From contig NZ_CP045096.1 in assembly GCF_009184865.1 (NCBI RefSeq), forward strand, positions 6,262,001 to 6,326,000: a stretch of 64,000 nt of DNA, given 5' to 3'. Made by a program: the position numbers and the translations under genes. Under the pieces are notes generated by a model that saw only the letters and a list, made by a program, of their open reading frames with translations, searched no databases and was not told where the DNA came from. Below, one piece after another: positions 9,246 to 18,057 of this stretch. Within the stretch, counting starts at the first letter, position 1; the number at the start of each line of letters is the position of its first letter. This stretch comes from Streptomyces phaeolivaceus. Its GTDB lineage: Bacteria > Actinomycetota > Actinomycetes > Streptomycetales > Streptomycetaceae.

Positions 9246-9766
9246 AGCCCCGCCGATCGGGCCTCGCCCAGCTGGGTGAGGCGGTCGCGCAGGCGTTCGG
9301 CCTCGGCCGGGTCGAGGCCCGGGATACGGGCGTCCGTGGCCGCCGCTGCCGTGTGGAGCTGCACGCTCGCCAGGTCGAAGTGCCGCTCGACGGGCCCGGA
9401 GGTCACCTCCACCAGCTGCATCCGCCCGTACGGCACCACGGTCTCCTCGCGCCAGAGCACACCCCGGCTGATCAGCAGGTCGTCGGCCCGTTCGGCGTAC
9501 CGCCACGACCGCCAGTTGCGGCCCAGCATCGGCCAACCCCATAGCAGCAGAGCCAGCGGCAGCAGCGCGAACGCCGCCCACGGCGGGCCCGCGAGCCAGC
9601 CCGGCAGCACGGCCGTGGCGATCGTGATCGGCCCCAGCCACACCACCAGCAGCAGCCGCCTCATCCGCAACAGCCCGTGTGGCAGCCCCGTCCAGACCGG
9701 CTCACCCTCCGCGCGCCCGCCGCCGTCTTCCACGGTCTCCACGCTCCCCAAGCTCCCCGTCTCCAT
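9242..9766 (-). CDS. PH-domain (YdbS-like) membrane protein
   Basis: A 174-residue partner of the following YdbT-like protein. Two hydrophobic helices (about residues 31-70) precede one bacterial PH domain: [48 protein letters not shown], the typical YdbS core with the GP-(L/V)-E-R-x-F-G/D-L pattern. ATG 9766 is the likely start because a longer reading would run into the divergently read nuoD start. Only 31 nt separate the two start codons, so the promoters must overlap the coding ends or be leaderless. Confidence 0.85.
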   Translation of the reverse strand: METGSLGSVETVEDGGGRAEGEPVWTGLPHGLLRMRRLLLVVWLGPITIATAVLPGWLAGPPWAAFALLPLALLLWGWPMLGRNWRSWRYAERADDLLISRGVLWREETVVPYGRMQLVEVTSGPVERHFDLASVQLHTAAAATDARIPGLDPAEAERLRDRLTQLGEARSAGL

Positions 9767-9797
9767 TCCGCCAGCGTACGTACGACAGACTGTGTCC

Positions 9798-10967
9798 ATG
9801 ACTCCCCCGACGGAGACCGGGCAGACCCGCGAGACGACGGTCGGTATCGGCGGTGCCGCCGAGAGCACGGACATGGTGCTCAACATCGGCCCGCAGCATC
9901 CGTCCACCCATGGTGTGCTGCGGCTGCGGCTCGTCCTCGACGGCGAGCGCATCCAGCACGCGGAACCGGTCATCGGCTATATGCACCGGGGCGCGGAGAA
10001 GCTCTTCGAGGCCCGCGACTACCGCCAGATCATCATGCTCGCCAACCGCCACGACTGGCTCTCCGCCTTCTCCAACGAGCTGGGCGTCGTCCTCGGTGTC
10101 GAACGCATGCTCGGCATGGAGGTCCCCGAGCGCGCCGTCTGGACGCGTACGCTCCTCGCCGAGCTGAACCGGGTCCTGAACCACCTGATGTTCCTCGGCT
10201 CGTACCCGCTGGAGCTGGGCGGCATCACCCCCGTCTTCTACGCCTTCCGGGAGCGCGAGGAGCTCCAGAACGTCATGGAGGAGGTCTCCGGCGGGCGGAT
10301 GCACTACATGTTCAACCGGGTCGGCGGCCTCAAGGAGGACCTTCCGGCGGGCTGGACCGCACGCGCGCGTGCCGCTGTCGCGGACGTCCGCTCCCGTATG
10401 GGCGTCTTCGACGACCTGGTCCTCGGCAACGAGATCTTCCGGGGCCGCACCCGCGACGTGGGCGTCCTCTCCCCGCAGGCCGTGCACGCGTACGGCGTCA
10501 GCGGCCCCATCGCCCGCGCCTCCGGCGTCGACTTCGATCTGCGGCGCGACGAGCCGTACCTCGCCTACGGCGAACTCCAGGACGTCCTGAAGGTCGTCAC
10601 GCGCGAGGAGGGCGACTGCCTCGCCCGCTTCGAGTGCCTCCTGGAACAGACCCAGAACGCCCTCGCGCTCGCCGACGCCTGCCTCGACCGGCTCACCGAC
10701 CTGCCGCCCGGCCCGATCAACCAGCGCCTGCCGAAGGTCCTCAAGGCCCCCGAGGGCCACACCTACGCCTGGACCGAGAACCCCCTCGGCATCAACGGCT
10801 ACTACCTGGTCAGCAAGGGCGAGAAGACCCCGTACCGGCTGAAGCTCCGCTCCGCCTCGTACAACAACATCCAGGCCCTCGCCGAACTGCTGCCGGGAAC
10901 CCTGGTGGCCGACATGGTGGCGATCCTGGGCTCGCTGTTCTTCGTGGTGGGGGACATCGACAAGTAG
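9798..10967 (+). CDS. nuoD: NADH-quinone oxidoreductase subunit D paralogue (stand-alone)
   Basis: A 389-residue NuoD/49-kDa subunit, the quinone-site subunit of complex I related to the large [NiFe]-hydrogenase subunit. Family marks are [56 protein letters not shown]-like [19 protein letters not shown] and the C-terminal [18 protein letters not shown]. None of the other Nuo genes is nearby, so this is an extra copy outside the main nuo operon. The ATG at 9798 gives the usual actinomycete length; there is almost no leader. Downstream lies a convergent MidA/NDUFAF7-like methyltransferase, which in mitochondria acts on the NuoD homologue. Confidence 0.93.
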   Translation: MTPPTETGQTRETTVGIGGAAESTDMVLNIGPQHPSTHGVLRLRLVLDGERIQHAEPVIGYMHRGAEKLFEARDYRQIIMLANRHDWLSAFSNELGVVLGVERMLGMEVPERAVWTRTLLAELNRVLNHLMFLGSYPLELGGITPVFYAFREREELQNVMEEVSGGRMHYMFNRVGGLKEDLPAGWTARARAAVADVRSRMGVFDDLVLGNEIFRGRTRDVGVLSPQAVHAYGVSGPIARASGVDFDLRRDEPYLAYGELQDVLKVVTREEGDCLARFECLLEQTQNALALADACLDRLTDLPPGPINQRLPKVLKAPEGHTYAWTENPLGINGYYLVSKGEKTPYRLKLRSASYNNIQALAELLPGTLVADMVAILGSLFFVVGDIDK

Positions 10968-11017
10968 GCGGGCGGGGAGGGGGAGGGTTCGGAGTTCAGA
11001 CTGATCCTGAGGGAGAG

Positions 11018-11160
11018 GGTCCGGAAGTCGAACCAACCCACGGGGAAGGTCCGGAAGTCGAACCAACCCACGGGGAAGGTCCGGAATTCAAACCCAGTCG
11101 CGGGCGAGCAGGTCCGGAAGTCAAACCGAGTCGTGCGGGAGCGGGTCCGGAATTCCTACC
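11018..11160. repeat. 30-bp direct repeats between nuoD and the MidA-like gene
   Basis: Two perfect 30-bp copies (11018-11047 and 11048-11077) begin GGTCCGGAAGTCGAACC and end in ACGGGGAA. Degenerate copies start at 11078, 11111 and 11144. The last two run into the 3' end of the methyltransferase gene. Each copy has a TCCGGA palindrome and either AAGTC or AATTC after it. Confidence 0.85.
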
Positions 11161-12125
11161 GGCTGGAGCAGCCAGCCGAAGTCGCCCAGTCCGCCCGGCG
11201 CGGTCAGTTCGGCGGCCTCGCCCGCGCCCGCCAGGGCCCGTACGTACGCGGCGGGGTCGGTGGTCGCCAGGGAGAGCGGCGGACGGCCGGCGGTGACCCC
11301 CAGGGCGCGCAGGGCCTCCCGCTGGGTGAGCAGCCGGGCCCCCGGCAGCGCGCACGCGTCCAGCGCCACATGCGCGGTGATGTCGCACGACCCGTCCGGC
11401 ACCGGCGCGGCCTCCCGCCCCTCCCGGAACCCCGTGAGCGTCCCGAAGGGCGGCCGGGAGCCGACTAGGTGCGCGTAGTCGACCGCGACGGCGAGCCCTC
11501 GCTCGACCCCCGCCACGGCCGCCGCCCACGCGCGGTCCCTCGGCAGCCCGATCTCGGCCCGCAGCCCCTCCTCCGGGTCGAGCGGCCACCACCGGCCCAG
11601 CCACTCCGCCTCCTCCCCGCCGACGGCCGCCCCGAGCAGCTCGCTCCCGTCCTCCCGTACGAGAACCAGCCGGACCACGCCCGCCGCGTCCACCTCGACG
11701 ACCTCCACGGGTACGTTGTCCAGCCACTCGTTGGCGAACAGCAGCCCCGTGATCCCCCGCGGCGGTTCGGTGAGCCACTCGATGCGGTGATCGAGACCGG
11801 AGGGCCGGGCGGCCAGTTCGACGGCGTACGCGCGCGTGCGGGCCGCGACCTCGGCGGGCAGCGCGTCCAGCACGCCGCCCACCAGCTCCCCGTGCCCGGC
11901 CCCCATGTCCACGAAGGCCAGCTCCCCGGGCCTCCCCAACGCCTCGTCGACCCGGCACAGCAGCCGGGCCACGGCGGCGGCGAAGAGCGGAGAGGCGTGC
12001 ACGGACGTCCGAAAGTGCGCGGCGGGCCCGCCCGCCCGCAGGTAGAAGCCCCCGGCCCCGTACAGCGCCTCCTCGGCCGCCACCCGCCAGGGCCGCGCCC
12101 CGTCAGGGGCGCGGGGCCCTGACAT
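11121..12125 (-). CDS. SAM-dependent methyltransferase of the MidA/NDUFAF7 (DUF185) family
   Basis: A 334-residue class I methyltransferase. SAM-site motif I is [17 protein letters not shown]; the family marks [19 protein letters not shown] and the late [29 protein letters not shown] fit the MidA/NDUFAF7 family. NDUFAF7 methylates an arginine of the complex I 49-kDa subunit (NDUFS2, the NuoD homologue). The neighbouring gene, convergent and 150 bp away, is a nuoD paralogue. The start is uncertain: the first dozen codons overlap a genome-type palindromic repeat (12094-12113), so the real start may be GTG 12083, just before [13 protein letters not shown]. Confidence 0.88.
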   Translation of the reverse strand: MSGPRAPDGARPWRVAAEEALYGAGGFYLRAGGPAAHFRTSVHASPLFAAAVARLLCRVDEALGRPGELAFVDMGAGHGELVGGVLDALPAEVAARTRAYAVELAARPSGLDHRIEWLTEPPRGITGLLFANEWLDNVPVEVVEVDAAGVVRLVLVREDGSELLGAAVGGEEAEWLGRWWPLDPEEGLRAEIGLPRDRAWAAAVAGVERGLAVAVDYAHLVGSRPPFGTLTGFREGREAAPVPDGSCDITAHVALDACALPGARLLTQREALRALGVTAGRPPLSLATTDPAAYVRALAGAGEAAELTAPGGLGDFGWLLQPVGIPDPLPHDSV

Positions 12126-12180
12126 ACGCGTCTCCGCCGCGTGGGCGGGATCAACCCCACACGACCCGCAGCCGCAGACC
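12088..12180. repeat. palindromic repeat, family B copy 1
   Basis: Contains the hairpin CGCGCCCC-GTCA-GGGGCGCG (12094-12113) followed by CTCCGCCGCGTGGGCG and ACCCGCAGCCGCAG. The same block, in either orientation, is seen at 43398-43472 and 50596-50672. Here it overlaps the 5' end of the methyltransferase reading frame. Confidence 0.75.
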
Positions 12181-12333
12181 AACGCGTCCTCCCGAGCTCG
12201 TAGGCGATCCGTAGCAGGGTCAGGCTAAGCGGAACGGCTAACGCCGCCTCCACCTTGGGGAGTACATGCCCCCGTCATGGATCGACCCTCCGGTTGACCC
12301 CGGCGCACCGCCCCCTTCCCTACGCTGGGTTAC

Positions 12334-13536
12334 GTGCAGCGCCTCTATGACTTCCTCCGCCGGCATCCGACATGGGTCGACAGCTTCTGGGCCGTCGTCC
12401 TGCTCGGGGTGACCCTGGCGGGCGGAGCGATCGACCCCGACTACGCGAACGACATGAACGAGACCGCGTTCGTGGTGATCACGCTCGCCCTCTGCCTGTC
12501 GATCGCCCTCCGGCGCCGCATGCCCGAGAAGATGCTGATGCTGGCCGCCGCTGCGGGCATCGCGCAACTGATCCTCGACGTGCCGAGAATCCCTGCCGAC
12601 TTCGCGATGTTCGTGGTCATCTACACGGTCGCGGCGAACGGCGCCCGCTGGGCCTCCTGGTTCGCCCTCGGCGGCGGCCTCTGCGCGGCGTCGCTGGGAC
12701 AGCTGCGCTGGACCGAGGACGACACCGGCTCGATGGGCAACGCGGTGCTCGCGTTGTTCCTGACCGTGCCCTTCGCTCTGGCCTGGGTGCTCGGCGACTC
12801 CCTGCGCACCCGCCGCGCGTACTTCGCGCAGCTGGAGGAGCGCGCCGCCCGGCTGGAGAAGGAGCGCGAGGCGCAGGCCAAGGTCGCCGTCGCCGCCGAG
12901 CGCGCCCGCATCGCCCGTGAGCTGCACGACGTCGTCGCGCACAACGTCTCCGTGATGGTCGTCCAGGCCGACGGTGCCGCGTACGTCCTCGACGCCGCCC
13001 CCGACCAGGCGAAGAAGGCCCTGGAGACGATCTCCTCCACCGGCCGCCAGGCCCTCGCCGAGATGCGCCGTCTGCTGGGCGTGCTGCGCACCGGGGAGCA
13101 CAAGGAGGTCGGCGAGTACGTCCCGCAGCCCGATGTCGAGCAGATCGACGACCTCGTCGAGCAGTGCCGGGTCGCCGGGCTGCCCGTGGACTTCACGATC
13201 GAGGGCACCCCGCGCCCGCTGCCCAGCGGGGTGGAGCTGACGGCGTACCGCATCGTGCAGGAGGCCCTCACCAACACCCGCAAGCACGGCGGCCCGAACA
13301 CCGGTGCGAGCGTCCGGCTGGTCTACTTCGACGACGGCCTCGGTCTGCTCGTCGAGGACGACGGCAAGGGCGCGCCCCACGAGCTGTACGAGGAGGGCGG
13401 CATCGACGGTCAGGGGCACGGGCTCATCGGGATGCGCGAGCGCGTCGGTATGGTCGGCGGCACGCTGGACGCGGGCCCCCGCCCCGGCGGCGGTTTCCGG
13501 ATCAGCGCCCTGCTGCCCCTGAAGCCCGCGCACTGA
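12334..13536 (+). CDS. two-component sensor histidine kinase (HisKA_3 type)
   Basis: A 400-residue sensor with five hydrophobic helices (about residues 15-155). The HisKA_3 dimerisation helix follows with RIARELHDVVAHNVSVMVVQ (phospho-His near residue 198) and HATPase_c with EALTNTRKHGG, VEDDGKG and GHGLIGMRERV. This is the NarL-partner class. GTG 12334 gives MQRLYDFLRRHPTW. The cognate response regulator starts 157 bp downstream in the same direction. The stimulus cannot be read from the sequence; there is no extracellular loop of any size, so a membrane or intracellular signal is likely. Confidence 0.93.
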   Translation: MQRLYDFLRRHPTWVDSFWAVVLLGVTLAGGAIDPDYANDMNETAFVVITLALCLSIALRRRMPEKMLMLAAAAGIAQLILDVPRIPADFAMFVVIYTVAANGARWASWFALGGGLCAASLGQLRWTEDDTGSMGNAVLALFLTVPFALAWVLGDSLRTRRAYFAQLEERAARLEKEREAQAKVAVAAERARIARELHDVVAHNVSVMVVQADGAAYVLDAAPDQAKKALETISSTGRQALAEMRRLLGVLRTGEHKEVGEYVPQPDVEQIDDLVEQCRVAGLPVDFTIEGTPRPLPSGVELTAYRIVQEALTNTRKHGGPNTGASVRLVYFDDGLGLLVEDDGKGAPHELYEEGGIDGQGHGLIGMRERVGMVGGTLDAGPRPGGGFRISALLPLKPAH

Positions 13537-13565
13537 CACGGTCATGCCACCCGCTGACACCCGCA

Positions 13566-13640
13566 GACATGACACTCGCAGACATGACACTCGCAGACAT
13601 GACACTCGCGGGCGTGACATCGAGGGCGTGACGGCAGCGG
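13566..13640. repeat. 15-bp tandem repeat between kinase and regulator
   Basis: GACATGACACTCGCA occurs three times in a row (13566-13580, 13581-13595, 13596-13610, the last ending CG). Decayed copies of the GCGTGACA type follow to about 13640. It lies between the histidine kinase stop and the response regulator start. Confidence 0.85.
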
Positions 13641-13693
13641 GCGTGACAGCCGACATCTGTATCCGTACGTATCCGTAGACGGAAGAGGACCCG

Positions 13694-14365
13694 ATGGCGA
13701 TCCGCGTAATGCTCGTCGACGACCAGGTGCTGCTGCGCACCGGGTTCCGGATGGTGCTGGCGGCCCAGCCGGACATGGAGGTCGTGGCGGAGGCGGGCGA
13801 CGGCGTCGAGGCGCTCCAGGTCGTCCGGGCGACCGAGGTGGACGTGGTCCTCATGGACGTCCGGATGCCGAAGCTGGACGGCGTCGAGGCCACCCGGCGC
13901 ATCTGCGCCGACCCGAACCCGCCGAAGGTCCTCATCCTGACCACCTTCGACCTCGACGAGTACGCCTTCTCCGGGCTGAAGGCGGGTGCCTCCGGCTTCA
14001 TGCTCAAGGACGTACCGCCCGGTGAGCTGCTGGCCGCGATCCGTGCCGTGCACAGCGGTGACGCCGTGGTCGCGCCCTCCACCACGCGGCGGCTGCTCGA
14101 CCGGTTCGCGCCGATGCTCCCGAGCACCGGCACGGAACCCAAGCACAAGGAGCTGGAGCGCCTCACGGAACGCGAGCGCGAGGTCATGATCCTGGTCGCC
14201 CAGGGCCTGTCCAACGGCGAGATCGCCGCCCGTCTCGTCCTCTCCGAGGCCACGGTCAAGACCCACGTCGGCCGCATCCTCACCAAGCTGGGCCTCCGCG
14301 ACCGCGTCCAGGTCGTCGTCCTGGCCTACGAGACGGGGTTGGTACGGGCCGGCGGACACGGCTGA
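13694..14365 (+). CDS. NarL/LuxR-family response regulator
   Basis: A 223-residue regulator. The receiver domain has the acidic pair in MLVDDQVLLRTG, phospho-Asp in VVLMDVRMPKLDG (about residue 55), TTFDLDEY and the switch Lys in GFMLKDVPP. The LuxR helix-turn-helix is LTEREREVMILVAQGLSNGEIAARLVLSEATVKTHVGRILTKLGLRDR. A GGAAGAGGA sequence lies just before the ATG. It partners the kinase at 12334; targets are unknown. Confidence 0.95.
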   Translation: MAIRVMLVDDQVLLRTGFRMVLAAQPDMEVVAEAGDGVEALQVVRATEVDVVLMDVRMPKLDGVEATRRICADPNPPKVLILTTFDLDEYAFSGLKAGASGFMLKDVPPGELLAAIRAVHSGDAVVAPSTTRRLLDRFAPMLPSTGTEPKHKELERLTEREREVMILVAQGLSNGEIAARLVLSEATVKTHVGRILTKLGLRDRVQVVVLAYETGLVRAGGHG

Positions 14366-14537
14366 GCCACGCCATCGGGAGCGCGTGCCCCGGGTGTGGT
14401 CGGCGCGCAGGAGATCCGGCGACGTACCGCCTGGCGGAACGCCCCGCCGAGCCGCGAGAGTCGGGCCGCCGAGCGACTCGCCCACTGCTGGGCAGCCCGT
14501 TCAGCCTCCTCGGCGGCCCTTCCCGCCACCGCTGCCG

Positions 14538-15644
14538 CTACCTCAGCAACCCCTCCAGGAAGTCGCTCCCCAGGCGGGCCACGACCGTCACGTCCAGCTG
14601 GTGCAGTACGTACCGCCCGCGCCGACGGGTCCTCAGGAGGCCCGCCTTCCTGAGGACGGCCAGATGGCGGGATATCTCCGGCGGGGTCACCCCGTGCGTC
14701 TGGGCCAGCTCGCCCGTGGTGTACGCGCTGCGGGCGAGATTGCGGCACAGGCGCATACGGGCGGGGTGGGAGGGCGCGGTCATCCGCAGGGCGAGCTGTT
14801 CGACGGAGGGCGGGGCGGCGGGCTCGGCCGCGCTCACCGGGTACTGGATCACCGGCTGCCAGCCGAACCGGTGCAGGACCGTGAGATGGGGCCGGCCGAG
14901 GCTGGTCGGCACGAACAGCAGGCCGCCGTCGCCGGTGTCGGTGCGGCTTTCGAGCAGCTTGTCCACGGTGATCCGCGCCGCGCGCTCGTCGAGGGCGATC
15001 GAGGGGGACATCGCGGTCAGCGCCCCGGCCAGGCCCTTGTGCCGCAGCACCTCGGTCTTGTGGCGGGCGTCCGCCGCGAGCGGGTGGCTGAGCCGGGACC
15101 AGGTCTCGGCGAAGAAGGCCTCGCCGCAGTCCTCCAGGAACTGCCGCAGCCAGGCCCGCACCGCGGGCGGGTCCTCCAGCAGCCGCCGGGTGAACCGCGC
15201 CTGCCGGGGCCCGCGCGCGGCGGCCGGCTCCAGGGCCAGTCGGCGGGTCTCCGGATCGGACAGCGCGTTCCGCTCGCGTGTGTCGTACCCGGGGGTGCAG
15301 ACGAACTCCAGCCCGGCGTCCACGAACTGGTCGTCCGTCAGCTTGTCCAGCAGATCCAGGTCGTCGGCGAGCGTCCCGCCCGGGAGCGTGCTCCGGCCCG
15401 GGATCCCGGCGTACGGCATGAACAGGTCCGAGAACGTCGAACGCCACAGGAAGTCGGCCTCGCACATCCGGTCGGCGAGATGCGGGTCGAGGCGGGCGGT
15501 CACCCCCGTCACCCAGCCCTGGAGCCCCGGATGATGGCCGGGCTCGGACAGCACATGCAGCGCCATGCCCAACTCGGCCAGCGGCGAGGGCACGACGGCC
15601 ACCCGCTCCCGCCGCAGCCCGCCGATGTCGATGCGCACGCTCAT
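14538..15644 (-). CDS. ArsR-type winged-helix regulator with DUF5937-like N-terminal domain
   Basis: A 368-residue regulator. The long N-terminal region (to about 270) begins VRIDIGGLRRERVAVVPSPLAELGMALHVL, as in the DUF5937/ArsR proteins common in Streptomyces. The C-terminal 80 residues are an ArsR-like helix-turn-helix: ARSAYTTGELAQTHGVTPPEISRHLAVLRKAGLLRTRRRGRYVLHQLD. No metal-binding cysteines are seen in the helix-turn-helix, so the ligand probably binds the N-terminal part. ATG 15644 (MSVRIDIGG) is preferred over the ATG five codons upstream. It is transcribed convergently with the response regulator. Confidence 0.85.
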   Translation of the reverse strand: MSVRIDIGGLRRERVAVVPSPLAELGMALHVLSEPGHHPGLQGWVTGVTARLDPHLADRMCEADFLWRSTFSDLFMPYAGIPGRSTLPGGTLADDLDLLDKLTDDQFVDAGLEFVCTPGYDTRERNALSDPETRRLALEPAAARGPRQARFTRRLLEDPPAVRAWLRQFLEDCGEAFFAETWSRLSHPLAADARHKTEVLRHKGLAGALTAMSPSIALDERAARITVDKLLESRTDTGDGGLLFVPTSLGRPHLTVLHRFGWQPVIQYPVSAAEPAAPPSVEQLALRMTAPSHPARMRLCRNLARSAYTTGELAQTHGVTPPEISRHLAVLRKAGLLRTRRRGRYVLHQLDVTVVARLGSDFLEGLLR

Positions 15645-15717
15645 GCCCACATGGTGCACCCGACCACTGACAACGCCCCCGGCCGCCCGCTCCTCGGGCC
15701 ACCCGCTCCCGGGTCGC

Positions 15718-16890
15718 CTACTCCCCGGCCACCCGCTCCGCCAGCGCCACGAAGTCCGCCGCCGCCTTCCGCACGTCGTCCGCCGTCCACTCCAGCGCGG
15801 CGGACCGTACCTCGATCTCCGTGACGGCCATGCCCGGCCCGCCGCGGTCCCAGGGGCGGGCGAAGAGCAGCGTGCCCGTCCGCTCGCCCTGCCGGACGGC
15901 GGCCTCCGCGACGACGTCGACCTCGTACGGCAGCCAGACCTGGAACTCGTTGGTGTGCGGCTCGCCGGGGTGCACGCGCGCCCACGGCAGCCCCGCCGCC
16001 GCGAACCCCTCGCGCAGCCCGGCGGCCACCACGCGCGCGTGGCGGACGTACTCCGGCAGCCGGGGCAGCTCGCGCTCCAGGCCGACGAGGGCCGACAGCG
16101 CGGTGGGGAACTGCTGGAAGAGCTGCCCGCCGTACCGGTGCCGCCAGGCCTTCGCCTCCTCGATCAGCGTCCCGGGACCGGCGAGCGCGGCACCGCCGTA
16201 GGCGCCGAGGGACTTGTAGAACGACACATAGACGCTGTCGGCGAGCGCCGCGATCTCGTGCACGGGACGGCCGAAGTGGGTGGCGGACTCCCACAGGCGG
16301 GCCCCGTCGAAGTGGACCACCGCGTCCCGCTCGCGGGCCGCCTCGGTGATCTCGGTCAGCTCCTCCCAGGAGGGCAGCTCGAAACCGGTCTCCCTGAGCG
16401 GCAGTTCGAGCATCAGCGCCCCGAAGGGCTCGTCGAGTCCGCGTACGTCGGCGGCGGTCGGCAGCCGTGGCTCGCTCGTCAGCCGGACCGGACGCAACCC
16501 GCTGACCTGGCTGAACGCGTGCCGCTCATGCACCTCGGGGTGGGCCAGCGGGTGCAGGGCGACGGCCGGGTTCCCGGTGCGGGCCGCCCAGCAGCGCAGG
16601 GCCACCTGCTGGGCCATCGTGCCGGTGGGGAAGAACGCGGCGGCCTCCGTGCCGAGCAGCGCGGCGGTCCGCTCCTCCAGGGTCTCGACGACGCCGTTGC
16701 CGTACATGTCGGCCGTCCGGTCCAGGTCGTAGACGTCCCCGGCCGTCTCCAGCAGCGCCAGCCGCTCCCGGACCGTCGCCAGCGCGCTCGGCCGCGCCAG
16801 CACCCGCCCGGCCGCCCGGTGGGCGGCCTGCCGCCGCCTGTACCGCAGCGCCACCGGGGATTCCTCGGACGTCTCCGCCGTTTCGCTCAT
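15718..16890 (-). CDS. threonine aldolase / beta-eliminating lyase-like PLP enzyme
   Basis: A 390-residue fold-type I PLP enzyme of the low-specificity threonine aldolase family. It would split threonine or allo-threonine to glycine and acetaldehyde. Seen are DMYGNGVVETLEERTAALLGTEAAAFFPTGTMAQQVAL, the PLP-binding Asp in VVHFDGARLWE, and the Schiff-base Lys in SVYVSFYKSLGAYGGAALAG (about residue 230). ATG 16890 gives the expected length; longer readings add nonsense. It stands alone between the ArsR-type gene and the divergent cofactor operon. The exact amino-acid substrate is not certain. Confidence 0.87.
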   Translation of the reverse strand: MSETAETSEESPVALRYRRRQAAHRAAGRVLARPSALATVRERLALLETAGDVYDLDRTADMYGNGVVETLEERTAALLGTEAAAFFPTGTMAQQVALRCWAARTGNPAVALHPLAHPEVHERHAFSQVSGLRPVRLTSEPRLPTAADVRGLDEPFGALMLELPLRETGFELPSWEELTEITEAARERDAVVHFDGARLWESATHFGRPVHEIAALADSVYVSFYKSLGAYGGAALAGPGTLIEEAKAWRHRYGGQLFQQFPTALSALVGLERELPRLPEYVRHARVVAAGLREGFAAAGLPWARVHPGEPHTNEFQVWLPYEVDVVAEAAVRQGERTGTLLFARPWDRGGPGMAVTEIEVRSAALEWTADDVRKAAADFVALAERVAGE

Positions 16891-17100
16891 CCCGGGATCA
16901 TGCCCCGGCCCCCTGCCGCCCGGCACCCGGATTTCCGGCCGGATACCGGTCGCGCCCGGACTCACGTAGGCGACCTGCGGAAACGGCCCTCGGCCACCCA
17001 CAGCCTGTGGACAACCGGACGCCCCTCGAACCAATCGCGTTAACATGACGAGAAATCGTCCGGTACCCAGAGCGGACTGGAACGGGAAGGCCACCACCGA

Positions 17101-18057
17101 GTGAGTACATTCCAGCAACCGGAGCCGAAGGACCGCCCCGCGCGGCTCACCGTCGGCGTGGTCGGCGCCGGCCGCGTCGGTCCCGCGCTGGCGGCGTCAC
17201 TGCGACTGGCCGGGCACCGCCCGGTGGCCGTCTCGGGGGTCTCCGACGCCTCCCGGCGACGCGCCGCCGAACTGCTGCCCGAGGTGCCGCTGATGCCCCC
17301 CGCCGACGTGCTGCGCCACGCCGACCTGGTCCTGCTGACCGTCCCGGACGACGCCCTGCCGGGACTGGTCGAGGGCCTCGCCGAGACCGGTTCCGTCCGG
17401 CCCGGACAGCTCCTCGTGCACACCTCCGGGCGGTACGGCGCGCGCGTGCTGGACCCCGCGCTCAGGGCCGGGGCGCTGCCGCTGGCACTGCACCCCGCGA
17501 TGACGTTCACCGGGACCCCGGTGGACGTGCAGCGGCTCGCCGGGTGCTCCTTCGGCGTCACGGCCCCGGACGAACTGCGGATGGCCGCCGAGGCGCTCGT
17601 CATCGAGATGGGCGGCGAGCCCGAGTGGATCGCCGAGGAGAACCGGCCGCTCTACCACGCGGCCCTCGCCCTGGGCGCCAACCACCTGGTGACCCTGGTC
17701 GCCCAGTCCATGGAGCTGCTGCGCACGGCCGGTGTCACCGCCCCCGACCGCATGCTCGGCCCGCTGCTCGGCGCCGCCCTGGACAACGCCCTCAGGTCGG
17801 GCGACGCGGCCCTCACCGGCCCCGTCGCGCGCGGGGACGCGGGCACGGTCGCCGCGCACGTCGCCGAGCTGCGCGCGCACGCCCCGGCGACCGTCGCCGG
17901 CTATCTGGCGATGGCCCGCGCGACCGCCGACCGGGCCCTCGCCCACGGCCTGCTCAAGCCGGAGCTGGCCGAGGACCTCCTCGACGTCCTCGCGGGCCAC
18001 GCGGACGGCGCCACCGGAGCGGGCGGCAGCGACGGCACCGAAGGGAACGCCCGATGA
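17101..18057 (+). CDS. Rossmann-fold/DUF2520 dehydrogenase, candidate ketopantoate reductase
   Basis: A 318-residue protein with an N-terminal NAD(P)-binding fold, [17 protein letters not shown], and a helical C-terminal DUF2520 domain ([15 protein letters not shown] and what follows). HPAMTFTG near residue 130 is characteristic. It is the first gene of the panC-nadB-nadC-coaX operon and its stop overlaps the panC ATG (ATGA). DUF2520 proteins include PanG, an alternative ketopantoate reductase in Francisella as I recall, and no panE is seen here. A role in making pantoate for PanC is therefore a reasonable inference, not shown. GTG 17101 is the start. Confidence 0.85.
   Translation: MSTFQQPEPKDRPARLTVGVVGAGRVGPALAASLRLAGHRPVAVSGVSDASRRRAAELLPEVPLMPPADVLRHADLVLLTVPDDALPGLVEGLAETGSVRPGQLLVHTSGRYGARVLDPALRAGALPLALHPAMTFTGTPVDVQRLAGCSFGVTAPDELRMAAEALVIEMGGEPEWIAEENRPLYHAALALGANHLVTLVAQSMELLRTAGVTAPDRMLGPLLGAALDNALRSGDAALTGPVARGDAGTVAAHVAELRAHAPATVAGYLAMARATADRALAHGLLKPELAEDLLDVLAGHADGATGAGGSDGTEGNAR

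Noticed and set aside
12238..14286. Minus-strand reading of 682 codons under the two-component genes
   Set aside because: Antisense of the kinase and regulator, both with full motifs; no plausible start or domain.
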